Of a stretch of 64,000 bases of DNA, positions 22,650 through 35,300 are shown piece by piece. Both the position numbers and the translations under genes were made by a program. Within the stretch, counting starts at the first letter, position 1, and each line of letters begins with the position of its first letter. The notes beneath the pieces are model-generated. The model had not been told where the DNA came from. It saw only the letters and a list, made by a program, of their open reading frames with translations, and searched no databases. Origin of the DNA: Siphonodentalium dalli (Eukaryota > Mollusca > Scaphopoda > Gadilida > Siphonodentaliidae); contig CP136061.1 of the NCBI GenBank assembly GCA_032622095.1, positions 50,543,762 through 50,607,761 of the forward strand, in the 5' to 3' direction.

Positions 22650-23420
22650 ATCATGGAACTACACAATCACCTACTTTGTTAACAGTACTTATAGATAGAA
22701 CTTCCAGATTGTTTATATCTATTAAAATACTCTGAGTGAATAGCCTTGGTCCAAACTGTGTTGTTACCTTTGGGATCAATTTGGTTAGAAAAATCATTCC
22801 AGAGTACTATTCCTGTATAACAGAAACTGTCCGAGCCAAAAGGACATATACATGAGGGATTGGGATTTTTTGTTGCCCTGATCTTAATTCATAGCTGCAG
22901 TAAGAGCTAACTCTTGTAAAGTGTTCAGAGAGGTATTTGGGAGCCTTTGAGTCCACAATCTTCTTCATTAGCAACAGCTTTCTTTGGTTAACCCGCTGTT
23001 CAACAGTTAACATGTCCATGTTTAGATGTTCCTCACAACTTCCTTGTACCCCACAGTTGCTCGGTTATGCAGCCCAAGACAGAATCTAATCAATCTATTC
23101 TGAGATTTCTGCAATTCCCCTTTGGTTGTTGTAGTTAGTGCACTATACCATGAGCAACAAGCATAATCAAAATAGCCCTGAATCAAAGCAAGAACTAGTA
23201 ATCTTTTTGTGAAGCTTGTTAAAAAAAATCAGCTTTTCTATAGGCCTACAGGAACTTAAGTCTTGAGCATGATATAGATAAGACTGTTTGGGATGAGGCT
23301 TCTCCACTTAGATGTTGATCCAAAACAACTCCCAGATAACCGGTGTTAGAGGGGCTGATTCTAGTCTGATTACATTTTATGTTAAGCTGATTGCTGGATC
23401 GAATTCTAGTACGTAGCAAC
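22650..23420 (-). pseudogene. CR1-like non-LTR retrotransposon, 3' end of reverse transcriptase ORF (decayed)
   Basis: Read on the minus strand across frameshifts, it gives IQGYFDYACCSWYS, LQKSQNRLIRFCLG, and the intact piece 23019-22807 (KAPKYLSEHFT...YELRSGQQKI). It then reads FGPRLFTQSILIDINNL. This is the usual C-terminal layout (thumb domain, tail) of CR1/L2-type elements. The 5' part is missing. Confidence 0.65.
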
Positions 23421-23609
23421 CATGCCGCACCTATAGCCAGCCTATTATAATAATTTATGTCGCTACTAATCAGTATTCACTTTAAATAATCTAATTAATA
23501 TATATATTATGTGTATGTCAGAGTTATATATGGAGGCACGGATTCGTTATATGAGTGTTCATTGCTTCATATTCGCTTAACTCAATGAGGGAGAACAAAT
23601 TCTCTTATC

Positions 23610-23730
23610 GAAATCGCGGGCCATGTGTTGATCGGAATGGTACGTTCCTCAAACCAAATCAAGCTTGAAAATCGGTCCTTGCCGGGGTTAGAACCCGCGC
23701 CAACCTCGTCCAGCACAGAATGTGATGATC
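23610..23730 (-). repeat. Possible tRNA-derived SINE fragment
   Basis: On the minus strand GGCGCGGGTTCTAACCCCGG resembles a box B promoter about 35 nt after a weaker box A-like segment. It sits just left of the Jockey-like remnant. Weak evidence. Confidence 0.3.
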
Positions 23731-23733
23731 TTA

Positions 23734-24901
23734 TCCACGACCTAACCTTAGAATATTCAAGCACCGCATTCATGAACCAATCAGCCTACTTCAGTGTCTG
23801 GGAAAACTTTTTGAACGAATCATCAGCACTAGAATATTATCTCACTTAGAGAACCAAAACTTTTAAAATAAATTTCAACGAGCATATCGTAAAGGCAAAG
23901 ATGGAACAGAACATATCTATAGAATAGTTGAAGACATGCGCATAGCATTGGGTCGAGACTGGGAGGGGGCCGCTGTTTTCTTGGATGTAGAGAAGGAATT
24001 CGACTCAGTGTGGCACCACGGCCTTCGCTACAAACTAAAAATAACTACCGACATCCCCACTAAAATGTTACGACTCATCTCCTCATTTCTCATGCAAAGA
24101 TCTATCAAGGTAAGGGTGGGTGAAGAAATCTCAGATAGTGTAGATCTTAAAGCCGGTACGCCCAAAGGTCGGTCCTAAGCCCGCTACTTTTTCTAATATA
24201 CGTCAACGACATCCCCCAAAATCCACTTCACAACATACAAATATCACAATTCGCCGACGATTTGGGCATTTGGACCACAGGGGGAACCCCAAAATGTTGG
24301 AATTAAGACTACAAAAACAACTTAACGACCTGGAAGTATGGTGTTCCAAATGGCGCATCAAACTTAACATAAAAAAAACCCAGTTAATCGTATTTAGCAG
24401 AAAACATACCAAATGCAAACTTAATTTATCCATCTTTGGGGAAACTTTCGAACAAACCCAGGAAGCAACTCTACTGGGCATAACCCTCGACCACAGACTA
24501 TCTTTTCACCCCCATATTAAAACATTTCGACCAGGGCCTACCAAAGAATTGGGCTTTTAAGGATGCTCAGGGGCACATTATGGGGACTCAATCCAGAAAC
24601 CCTGATTAAACTTTATAAGCAATTTATACGACCAATCATGGAATATGGGGCCATCATATTAGCCGACCTTCCCAAATCCACACTCAATAAACTCCAAGTT
24701 ATACAAAATAAAACATTAAGAATGGCACTCCAGGAAAACATACGTACCCCCATCAGGACGTTACATGACACAGCCGATATACCAACATTCCGCGTTAGAT
24801 TACAAACACTAGCCGCAAACAGTCTTATGAGACTACAAGGCAGCATCCTAGTCGACGAATTAGAACTTAGGAAAACATTACTTACCAAAGACAAAACATA
24901 A
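23734..24901 (+). pseudogene. Jockey-like non-LTR retrotransposon reverse transcriptase (frameshifted)
   Basis: Reading across frameshifts gives EPISLLQCLGKLFERIIS, then AVFLDVEKEFDSVWH (catalytic motif A), KAGTPKG, LSPLLFLIYVNDIP, and QFADDLGIW with the catalytic DD. KWRIKLNIKKTQ and the C-terminal LYKQFIRPIMEYGAII follow. The order is that of Jockey-clade polymerases. At least two frame breaks (near 24176 and 24280) make it inactive. The upstream endonuclease is absent. Confidence 0.8.
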
Positions 24902-24959
24902 ATAGCTGGCCGGCGAGGCGAAGTTGGTTCTGGTTCACCGGAATAAACCCCTCAATTGC

Positions 24960-27900
24960 CATGCCATCACTTCCCCATTCAACAAACACTTTCCAATCAA
25001 CACAAATAAATAGACTTATCTCACAAAACTCATAAAAAACGCGAGGTCGATCAGGTTACTAACATAGCTCAATCACAAGGAAAGTAAGTATACAAGTATA
25101 TAGCACACTATTCAGTCACTCCCTCCAAGCGGACTGGTAATTTTGAATTATGTTTTAAAAGGGCTCGATGAGACGTACTGCTCATCGGCGGGATATCACA
25201 GTGAATTGGCCACGCCCTCTCTGCAGTAAAGCAAGCCCTAAATAAAACCCACTGTTGAAACTCAGCATAAACAATCTATTGTGTATGAACTAACCCATTT
25301 ATGCAACATCCGCAATATCGACCGTCTAATAAAGACTAACCCAATATTAAAAAGTAGGGTAGCGGGCTCAGGCCCTAGATGGCTCCTTGTGCGCTGATGA
25401 ATGTCCTCGGGTGGCATATATAGATACCCTTTTGGTGGCCGTAGTATAAGCCATTGAGTAATTATCTCTTTCAAACAATCAACGACTAACCTGCTAACCT
25501 TATAAAAAACTTATATCCCACACACCAAATACAATTTGTGCGGGTGGGCGCAAGTAATAACGGAGTTTGCCTTCACACATTGTTTGTTGTTTGCCTGTGT
25601 GGTCGCAGTATAAGCTATCAAATAATAATCTCCCTCAAACTGCATATGACTTACAATCACATACACAAATTTAAACACATGCTTTCAACCACACCCGTGC
25701 GTACATGAAGACATAACTACTAGCGATAACACTCGGTACCCAACATTCAGACACATACCACCAACAGTCTGGCCTCAGCTGCTTCATCATCTGCATGCGC
25801 ATCACAACACAACCAGGTCAACGGGTTCTGAGACTCACACAGGAGTGTACGGCGTGCACTGCACCACCGAGAGTTGGGGAGCCCCGACCGACCTTAAGTC
25901 AACCGGCCGGCATTGCACACCCTTCCTAGAGTTGAGCCCGTAGTATAAGCCCTGAATACAGCAGACTAAGGCAACGGAGTTCATGCATGCACTAACTTGG
26001 ACACTAGTTAACAACAAACCACAAAATAAAAAGATATCAACTAAGTTAAACACACAGAACTCGTATTACAAACAAGGTAAGTCTTCTCGCTGGTCCGCTT
26101 TTGGAATGGGGGGGGGGGGGGCTTTGCTTCCTGTTAGGGTGGCATGTAACCCATACTCACTAGGAGAGAAAAATAAATGCGCTCTCTCCGCCGTCCCATA
26201 AAAGCCAAACTGGTTACTGTGACGTACAGTTACAGATACAGACAGATACTCCACAAGCAAGCATCAAATAACTATTAAACACTCACAACCAAACTCAACA
26301 AACGCTCTTCAGCGGCACTATGGCATTCAAACGTGGGTTGTAGGAGAGGGCTTACAGCCCTTTCAAATCTTTCCGGGGGGGATCTTGCCAAACCCAAACC
26401 CCAAACTCGGCCGCATTCATGAATTCAGGTGTCATTACAAATTCGTTCCACGGGGACTTCAATCCTTTCTAACAAACAGACTCTGTCTGAACACACCGAT
26501 TATATGTGATATCTCTTTAACATGACCAAATGTGATGACGTCTCATTTTCTGTGATGACGTCAAAACTTCACAACCAGTTGTGAAATTTAGTGGCGATAA
26601 GTTTCCTTGAAATGAGAGTTTCTGCAATATTATGGACTTTCCGCCAAGGAATAAATAGTCAGACACACAAACTTGCGAGAAATTATTGTACTTCTTCAAC
26701 ACCCACAGGTTTTGTGTATTTATTTTATTTGAAACTTCAGTTTATATAACAAAATATTTGACCTTCGATGCCAGGGTAGATCTACTTTCGATTTCCGCAG
26801 CAACAACAGATAATTCAAGGATTTAAATTCCTTACCAAGTTACATACCTTATGATACCTTATGCTGTTAGTGGACGGTTGCTGGTGCCACTATTATTCTG
26901 TCCCTTTTCCATCGTAAACGTCTGTAAAATCAGGTTGGGCACGCATCCAAAATCATGAAAATGGGCTAAATTTAGCCTAAAATTAGTAAAACTAAAAATG
27001 CAGGGAATCCCTGTCTGTAAATTAGTGTAATGCCCGAAAAGGGAGTTGACAGGTAATTCTAGATAGAACAAAAATCTCCAAATATGCAATATTTTTTTAT
27101 CCAAGGACAATTAAGGCCAAGGCATGGTTACCAAGGGTACAATATATTCCACACACCATCAGAAAAGGGAAGAGACACAGTCATATGGTATATCACTATT
27201 ATATGTCAAAGAGAAGCTACACGCTACCTCCCAGCACAGTCCTGGGAATCACTGACCATGTAATATTCAACTTGATTAAAATATAAATTATAATAAACAA
27301 ATATATTACCTTTACATGTAGGCTTAGTTCAGTCATGAACGTAGTGCGTATGCTGAAAGCAGCAATCTGCGAAAGCGGTCATGTTGACCTAATGTAGGCT
27401 TTACTACATATAGAGAGAGAGAGAGAGCGAGAGCTACCAGTTAGGCAACTTCTGATGTTGTTATTATGCATACCATCATCTGATTGATTGGCTGAAAGCC
27501 TGAAAACCACCCAGGTGCCGTGATACATGTATACTGGGGTTCCGTATTCATCACTAAAACGAACAGTAGATTTTTCGATAGAAAAAAATGCAATTACCTC
27601 TCCACATTTCACATGTGGCAATTAAGTAAATTTCTCTTAATGCGCTCGTTAGGTCAGATAAACTCTACCTTGTCGGAGTTGTACATAAATCGTAATTTTT
27701 CATCCATATATTCCCATTTTGTCAAGTGGTGGCGATTCTTCGGGTGACGTCATTCTGAAAAAGCAGGAAGTTATTGATTCAATTCCCTATTACGTATTCC
27801 TTATTAAATGCAAATTTGCAATATCTTTCTTCCAAGCTTTTCCAGTGTACCTGAACAATTGACTAAAATACGAACCGGATCCCGGACATCGCATGTTGAA

Positions 27901-28470
27901 CTGGTGTGAACGCGTGTAGTTAGTAGAGCCAATTTATGCACATCCGATGTGCGTTTACTCGCACAATAACCCCTACTATTCGGATTATCCAAGTGAGAAT
28001 TGGGCATTGTAGCCAATAATCCGGTAATCAATGCGTGTCAAATTCGTACTCACAGTACTTGTTTTATGTCGTGTTTTTTAACAATCACCGGTTGGCAATT
28101 CGTGAACGAAATATTTATAGATTGGGTGGTTTTATCAAAATTCCTGAGGAATCCCCACCATTTGAGCTGAATTAATATTTGATTAACTAACAGCTATTTT
28201 CTGGTAAGCGGGGAAAGATAGAAACAAACTGAATACATGTACAGTGCTCAGCATTTCAAGAAAAAAATACTGAATATGATTATATAAACTCAGAATGGGC
28301 GAATGTTTGTGTGGCATGAAAATTTGTACTGTGTATTTTCGTACAAATCATCTGCCAATGAAAATCCATCTCACAGAATTTTAACTTGCCCAACTAGTAT
28401 TTCTATATTATATTGACTTAATATTATTAACTGTTATATTTAACAGTGATTCCTAGGGACTGTGCTCCCA
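24960..28470. other. Repeat-poor intergenic stretch
   Basis: No convincing exon was found. It includes a 12-bp G run (about 26107), a GA tract (27412-27430) and CRE-like TGACGTCA motifs (for example near 26566 and 27746). The missing AFG1L first exon and promoter may lie here or between 28600 and 31700. Confidence 0.35.
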
Positions 28471-28590
28471 GTTAGCCAAGGTCCCAGTTAGCCAAGGTTC
28501 CAGTTAGCCAAAAGGTCCCAGTTAGCCAAGGTCACAGTCAGCCAGACTTGAGGTCCCAGTTAGCCAATGTGAAGGTCCCAGTTAGCTGGC
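28470..28590 (+). repeat. Short minisatellite of GGTCCCAGTTAGCCAA units
   Basis: About seven imperfect copies of GGTCCCAGTTAGCCA with variable spacers. Confidence 0.85.
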
Positions 28591-28880
28591 TACCCTATTG
28601 ATTACCTCCATGAAACAATCACATTTTAAATTGTCATTCTTTAGTTATGTACCACTATCACATCTACAAAGAAGCAATAAACTCAACAAGACAACAACTC
28701 ACCACGGCTTAAGACTAAGCACAATTAACAATCTTTTAATTAAGTCTTAAGACCTGCGTGTGGTAGTGTGTTTTCTGAAAATATAACATTTTGTCATAAA
28801 AACTAGGGAAATATCCATTTATAGTTTTTGCAGGTTATTTGTTTTTGAAGGTCAGGAACATTCAGTTTATGTAGCTCACC

Positions 28881-29236
28881 TGAGGGACACACTAAAAGTT
28901 GTAGTCCGAATCCGATCCCAGTAAAAGGTGTAGTTGGGATTTTCAATTTCGATTATTGTCATTAATATAAGTCTCAATAATTAACACCCTAATTAGCAGC
29001 TGATTCCAACTACAACTTTTAGTGGGCTGGAGAATGAAAAATGTCAATAAAAGTTGAAATATACATGTAAGACTTACAAAATTATCTTTTTAATTTCTTT
29101 TATTTGTAATTGGCATAGCTTACCACAAACCAAAAACTCATCATTATTGGAATTATATTAACGACAATAAACAAATTTGAAAATCCCAACTACACCTTTT
29201 ACTGGGCTCGGACTACAACATTTAGTGTGTCCCTCA
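28881..29236. mobile_element. 356-bp inverted-repeat MITE
   Basis: The left end TGAGGGACACACTAAAAGTT and the right end AACATTTAGTGTGTCCCTCA are inverted. Inner arms share CCCAGTAAAAGGTGTAGTTG and its complement CAACTACACCTTTTACTGGG. Confidence 0.85.
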
Positions 29237-29826
29237 ACTGATTGGTTAAAACGAACAGCTTCACTCAGAGACGACTGTTTCTGACATGTTTATGCGAACT
29301 CTATTTGGAGAAGACAAAGTACGGAAGCGTGAGTGGTCACAAAAGCAAATTCTAGGGAAAGGATCATTACATGTGATATGGATGGGATGAATACAATCTA
29401 TGCCGAGTTTCGTGCTGCCGAGAACGGAATGACTTAACATATTTAAACTGACTGGTAAAGCTAACCGAGTTTTTAGAGTATTCTGTTCTTGAGTGGGTAA
29501 CAAATTTCAATGTCTCCCTTGACAGCAGCAGACAACTGTGTGATGACTAAAAATTCCAGGTATTGTTCACTGATGCTGCAGCTTGTTGAACTTGGCATCA
29601 TTGTGAAATGAATTTTCAGCCCTCAAAATTAGCTACAGCAAAAGGCAAGGCCATAGAAAAACCCCTCAAATCCAACATGAAATTTAACCCTTTCTGTACT
29701 ACATGTAAATACTCATTGACAAGTAGTTCCCTTTGGCTTAGGAAATGTTCAGATAATAAGTTTAACAAACAACCATAGGTAATTTGTTGAACAAACAACC
29801 ACAGGTAGTTTGTTGAAGTTATAATA

Positions 29827-31048
29827 GGCCAAAGAAAAAAGATACTATTTTTCCGCACATCGACCGACCCTAAACTTTTTATTGATATTTTGAGAAAAAG
29901 CCAAAATTTTCTGAAAACATTGTTTTTCAACACCAATGCTCATAAATATTGATGATCATTAGTGTGCAAAATGCATGGTTTCTAACATATTCCTGTGAAA
30001 AGTGACCATGAAGTGACAGCTGTCTCAAAAGTTAAAACCGCAGGTGTGTGATGGATTGTGGATTGATGGGCATGAGTTTTGCAATTTTAATTTCATGAGA
30101 GTGGATCTGAGGCCTGCTTTATGCCTTGTTTGGGACTTATGGAACATAGGAACACTATCAACAGATAAGGTGGGTGTGTATCTATATATATGTATAGATT
30201 ATTAACACATGTTTGGGGTATAGCTACTGTTCCAAAAACCAGGTTGGTTGTACTGCTACCTCCAGACAATGGGATGTAGGCGTCACAATACAAGTACCAG
30301 TATAATGGCGGTATTATGGGTAAAATTCTGATAAAAAGTTAGTGACATCAATTTTGTACCAAGTTTATAGCCAAAATCATGAAAATGTGGTATGTGAATA
30401 ATAAAACATGCAGTTACCGGTAAGTAAGTTTGATCTTTTATCAATCTTAATGTATATTTCCACTGTTTTGTTCAAGTAATACTTTCCCCAGAAAATGAGA
30501 TGGCATTTTATGTCACCTTCGATCAAGGTACATGTAGTTCAATATTTCTGCAGCTGGATAAAAATTATCAACAAAAAAAAATTTCCCTATCCACCCCGTT
30601 GGACAAAACAAGTGTCCATTGGCATCGCAGTGTATTTGCCGTTCGGCCGCGGTGTCAGAGTTTGTAACTGCAGATGAGCACCGTGGTTGAACGGCAAGTA
30701 CACCATGGCCGAACGGCAAGTACACTGCAGCCGAATGGCAAGTACACCACAGGCAAACGACAACTACACCGCGGCCGAACGCCATGTACACCATGGTCAG
30801 ATTTCTGGTTTGTATCGTCTTTTTTCAGTTTAATGAACGCACACCACGGCAACTACACCATGGCCTAACAGCAAGTACACCGCGGCCCAACTGTAGTTAG
30901 CCGGTGGAGCCGTGGTGTAGTTGCATTTCAGCTGTGGTGGCAATGCTAACCGCGGTTAAGTGGTCACTTGTTTTGTCCAGCAGGGTGCATACCCTAATTA
31001 TTTTGCTCCGTTAGCGGAAACATACAATCTTGTTTGTTTTTTTTGGCC
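29827..31048. mobile_element. Harbinger-like non-autonomous element inside family C
   Basis: Left end GGCCAAAGAAAAAAGATAC; the right end, read in reverse complement, is GGCCAAAAAAAACAAACAAG. Both run on to TTTCCGC. Flanks are ATA and TTA, a degraded 3-bp target site. GGCC ends with a TTA target are typical of the PIF/Harbinger group. It contains the 22-bp minisatellite at 30610-30950. Confidence 0.6.
30610..30950 (+). repeat. 22-bp minisatellite
   Basis: Diverged tandem units of the form GCCGAACGGCAAGTACACCA, plus two bases, with rotating ATGG, CGCGG and CTGCA joints. The array is interrupted near 30800-30840 by unrelated sequence. The overlapping ORFs are by-products. Confidence 0.75.
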
Positions 31049-31114
31049 TTATCTAAACATTTCCCGCCAATGAAAATGAATCGTCATTCCTCCAGACCTC
31101 CTGCACTTGTATTA

Positions 31115-31575
31115 GGCCAAAATAAAAAAGACCTGTGTTTCTGGTGACCCACCCGCTCCTATTCCGGCGCCCCAGACCGTTTTCATTTTATTGATTTTGC
31201 AAAATTAGTACGCATTTGATTTTATTTTCCGTGTAAACTTATTTTCCATGTAAAACAGACACATCGTGTGTACTGTTAAACCGGAAATTATACCACACTT
31301 CAATTAGGTCACAGCCCAATCAAACTTATGTTGAATCAAATTAATTGTTTCATGTGTTATTCAATAAAACAATATATTACACTGTATTCTAATATTAAGT
31401 ACTTAGTTTTATTATTTTATAATGCATCAAAAACAAGGAAAAGCAGTCTGTGGAGTATTTGTTATTTATTTTGAGCAAAATTGAAAATAAAATGAAAAAA
31501 TAAAATAAAATGAAAAGCCCACCCCTATTTGTTTCTTGCATGTCACCAGAAACACAGGAATATTTTGTTTTGGCC
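31115..31575. mobile_element. Harbinger-like MITE inside family C
   Basis: Termini GGCCAAAATAAAAAAGACCT and AGGAATATTTTGTTTTGGCC are inverted, with CTGTGTTTCTGGTGAC shared in the arms. A perfect TTA duplication lies at 31112-31114 and 31576-31578. Confidence 0.75.
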
Positions 31576-31701
31576 TTATCTTTTAAATAACCTGTCTGTT
31601 GTCTGTTGCTTATATTTCTTGGAACACCCTTCCAAATGAATAATAGATCATTCTCATGTATACTAAGTGGGAGAATCCATTTACATGTAGTATAGAAATG
31701 G

Positions 31702-32097
31702 TTGACCCTTTACCCAACAAACCGGCCAAAAACGGCCAAATAAAGCTTGAACAGCCTAAATTATCTTGGGTCTGTCTCAATAAAACCATACAAATATGGA
31801 TATCATTGGAACCGGCTCATTGACCACATTGTGATAGTTACAGTTATGCCCTGTGCCAATGCTTTCTCTTATATATGCGAGTCGACCATAGGTCGCCTCG
31901 CATATATAAGAGAATGCATTGGCCTAAAAAAAAAAAAAAAAATTAACACTTTTTACCATTTTTTCTTACATTCTTTAACAATTTTAACAATGTGTTAAGC
32001 CAATGCATTCTCTTATATATGCGAGGCGACCTATGGTCGACTCGCATATATAAGAGAATGCATTGGCACAGGGCCGTTCTGTTGGGTAAAGGGTTAA
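31702..32097 (-). mobile_element. Family A MITE, copy 4, inverted
   Basis: Reverse orientation. The left target site is mutated to TTGA and the right is TTAA. It abuts the right end of a family C element, which appears to have supplied the TTAA target. It ends 88 bp before AFG1L exon A. Confidence 0.9.
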
Positions 32098-32185
32098 TGC
32101 AATTCTAAAGCAATGCTCTAGAACAAAAATGCCAATTTTAAGGGTTGAATATTGCTCCTTAATTAATGTTGATATTTATTCATAG

Positions 32186-32364
32186 ATCACAAAGTAAATG
32201 CCAGCAGTGATGGGCCATTGTCAATATATATGGACAAAGTGGAGAGAGGTGAACTAAAGCAGGATGACTACCAGACGAGCATCATCGAAGAATTGGAAGC
32301 TTTGAACGAAGGTTTGAAAGGCTATAAGCCGAGCAAGCAAGAAGAGCAAGGATGGGTCCAAAAA
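32186..32364 (+). CDS. AFG1L: AFG1L exon A (probably exon 2)
   Basis: Acceptor TTATTCATAG, two bases of a split codon, then 59 codons ending WVQK before GTAAAT. The segment [20 protein letters not shown] corresponds to the family's GPL..Y......ELK.D.HQ region. It is followed by a helix ending LKGYKPSK, the counterpart of the vertebrate LKGYN. The incoming phase requires a missing upstream exon that ends one base into a codon. Confidence 0.92.
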
Positions 32365-35300
32365 GTAAATAATATTTATACCATAATCGCCTATTCTTTT
32401 GTATGTACAACATCTATTTTGTAACCTTCATCTTTACACCCAACTCTGGGTATACAGCATCCTACTGTGGGTATACATTTCTATTGTGGGTGTAAATGTT
32501 CAAACATAATGTCATGTGTTAAGCATTTATACTAATAGTAGAACTACATCGTACATGTACATGTAGTTAGCAAAATAATTCCTATGTCACATTCATTTAA
32601 AATTGGAAGTTGTCATGAAATCAATATATATGAGGAAAATTGCCTGCATTTCAATCAAATTTATGTTGCTTGCTATTGTTATATGAACTAGGAAATATAA
32701 TGGGAATGGTAATTCCAAGTGATTTATCCCAATGCACATTCCTTATAGTGGCGTGTTTGTGTTGCGGGGTAGTTGAATTTGCAGAACAAATGGGTTAAAC
32801 ATTTGTTCTTCTGTTACATTCATTTAAAATTGGATGTTGTAATGATATCAATTACATGTAAATAGGAGGAAAATTTCCTGCATCTCAATCAAAGGTAGCT
32901 TGCTCGTATTATACATTTGTATGAACTTGGAAACATGAATGGGAATATCAAATGACTTATAAACAGGCTGACATAAAAGAATGCATCACTACATGTGATG
33001 CACATTTCCTTGTAACATCGCGTTCATGTCTTTTGGTGAGGATGCACATTAAAAGTAAACAGCGGAGTAGTAGAATTCACTGAATAAATAAAAAATAATA
33101 ATTATGGAATAAATAAAATACATCCATTCATGTGCTAGCCGAGGCCCGAGAGTACAAAATTTTCACCACTCATGATCAATCGGCATGAGATTTGATTTAT
33201 TAGCTTCAAAGATATACCGAAGGATATGGTCCAAATTTGGGATAAAATGGACATATGGATAAATGTTATATACCTGAGAAAAATTGTGATATAGGATAGG
33301 ATAATTTGTTATTTACAATATACATACATACACATTGGTTACAGACAGTGATTATTTTATATATATATAGATTGATAAAAAAGACAGCAAATTTACATAC
33401 ATGTATACCAGTATGTCACACACACACCCTCACACACACACACACACACCCCCCCCCCCCACACACACACACACATAACTGAGCAATGACTGCAATAAGT
33501 TTCTAATCTTAAATCTCCATAACAACCCATAATCAGATTATTGGTATAAAACTGGATGTTATTCTGTTGGACATCTCATGAAGAAGAGAAGACCATGTGA
33601 TTTGAAAGCAAGTAGGAAATTTGCATTGGGTTATGTTGAAATTGCATTACAGACAATAACACTAAGGCGTTCAGACAGCTATGATGCGTCAGTTACTAGT
33701 TTCCATTAACACATGCAACAGAGAGATTTATTTCCCTATGCAACATAAGGTAAAACACTTACCTTATATGGCATGCTTCATGATATTTCTTGTATTCAAT
33801 TGATAAAAGACGGTGGCTGTTTTCAATACGAAGTAAAATTGACTTGTATTTATGTCAATAAAGTTGATAATTTTTGGGATACACAACAGACCCGCCTGAA
33901 CTGTACTGAAGAACATCTCCAATGGTAGCCTAATTTATTGACCACTAATCATTGTGAGACCATATGGTATTTAACATTTAGCTATCATGCAAATTATCTA
34001 TATAAACTGTATAACATAAAAGTTATTGTGTGATATATATAAGTTTTAATTGTCAGTTTCAATATTTTCAGATGTTTGGTGCTAAAGAACAGAAAGTTGT
34101 TGCTCCTGTTAAAGGTCTCTATCTACACGGAAAAGTTGGTGAGTATAAACCATATATATTCATAATTCCTCTCGGACTCTGGCCACTGCTCTATCTAGGG
34201 ATGTACTCATACATGTAGCAGAAGATGCACCCCTTGAAATTGGCATTTTTCTCAGACTACAGTAATGCTCTAATTAATCGACTCCTTTAACCACATCATA
34301 GTTATGGGCAACTTTTCAGGATTTAGTCGGAAATATGGCTTGTTGCCATTCATCGGAAAGCTCTCGGCGAGAGCTTTCCGATGAATGGCAACAAGCCATA
34401 TTTACGACTAAATCCTGAAAAGTTACTCATAATTCTGCTGTGGTTAAAGGAGTCGATTAATTAGAGCATTACTGTACATGTACTGTATGCCATTGCTTAA
34501 GAATTGCATGCAATTATACATTGGCTTTACCAGAGTATTGCCTTCTTCCATAGCTAATGTCAATGGCTGGAAGATGTTTACGTTCGAACACACTATCTAA
34601 TCTTTACATTAGCCACACTTTCTGCATCAAGTTCCAAAATTAAAATTTAGGGGTTGCACTCTATTAAATGTTGCATCTGTGGAATACAACTGCCGGTTTA
34701 GCCCTTGATAACTGATTATAGGTGGAGAAAGTTTCCACTAACCTAGCCTTGAAACAGTGTGTCCCAAACGGGTGAATTCAGTGACGTTACCCACACAATG
34801 TGCTAGCATCACCAACATACACTCTGGGGACTTGATTCTGCTTAGGCCTCTCTGCGAAGTATCTATGGTCTCAGATTTGCATTGTTCTAATAACTTTTTC
34901 CCTTCTGTTTAGTTTCTATATCCCCTAATTTTCAGAAGATAAAATACATAATTGAGGTGTCTAATAGGCGAACATCACCACAACTTCCATCGGGAGAACT
35001 TCAATGTTATCCTAGTCTCCCATAGAAGTTTAGTGCTCAGCAGAATGAGGTTCCGAGAGGGTGAATTTGTTGAAGCTAGCCTGCCATGCAGGATAGCCTG
35101 ACTAAATTCACCCTCTGGGGACCTCATTCTGCAAATGACAGACACATTATTTCAAGTCTTGCCACTATCTTGTTTGTATATTAGTGGTTCTTCACAAGTA
35201 ACCGTGGTCTTGATACTGGCATAATGGGTAGCTCTCCCAAACGCAGTTGTATAAAACATGTATATCTTCAATGTCCCCAGATGTAACAGAGACTTGTTCC

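Larger units (their letters stand above)
29684..31705 (+). mobile_element. TTAA MITE family C, copy split by two later insertions
   Basis: The left piece starts TTAACCCTTTCTGTACTACA at 29684. The right piece ends AGTATAGAAATGG at about 31701. The C sequence is interrupted at 29827-31048 and 31115-31575 by GGCC-ended elements. The last target site was reused by the family A copy at 31702. Confidence 0.7.

Noticed and set aside
29270-29340. Candidate AFG1L first exon starting MFMRTLFGEDKVRKR with a GTGAGT donor
   Set aside because: Phase was compatible with the missing exon, but there is no targeting-peptide character or family similarity. Equally good chance matches occur elsewhere.
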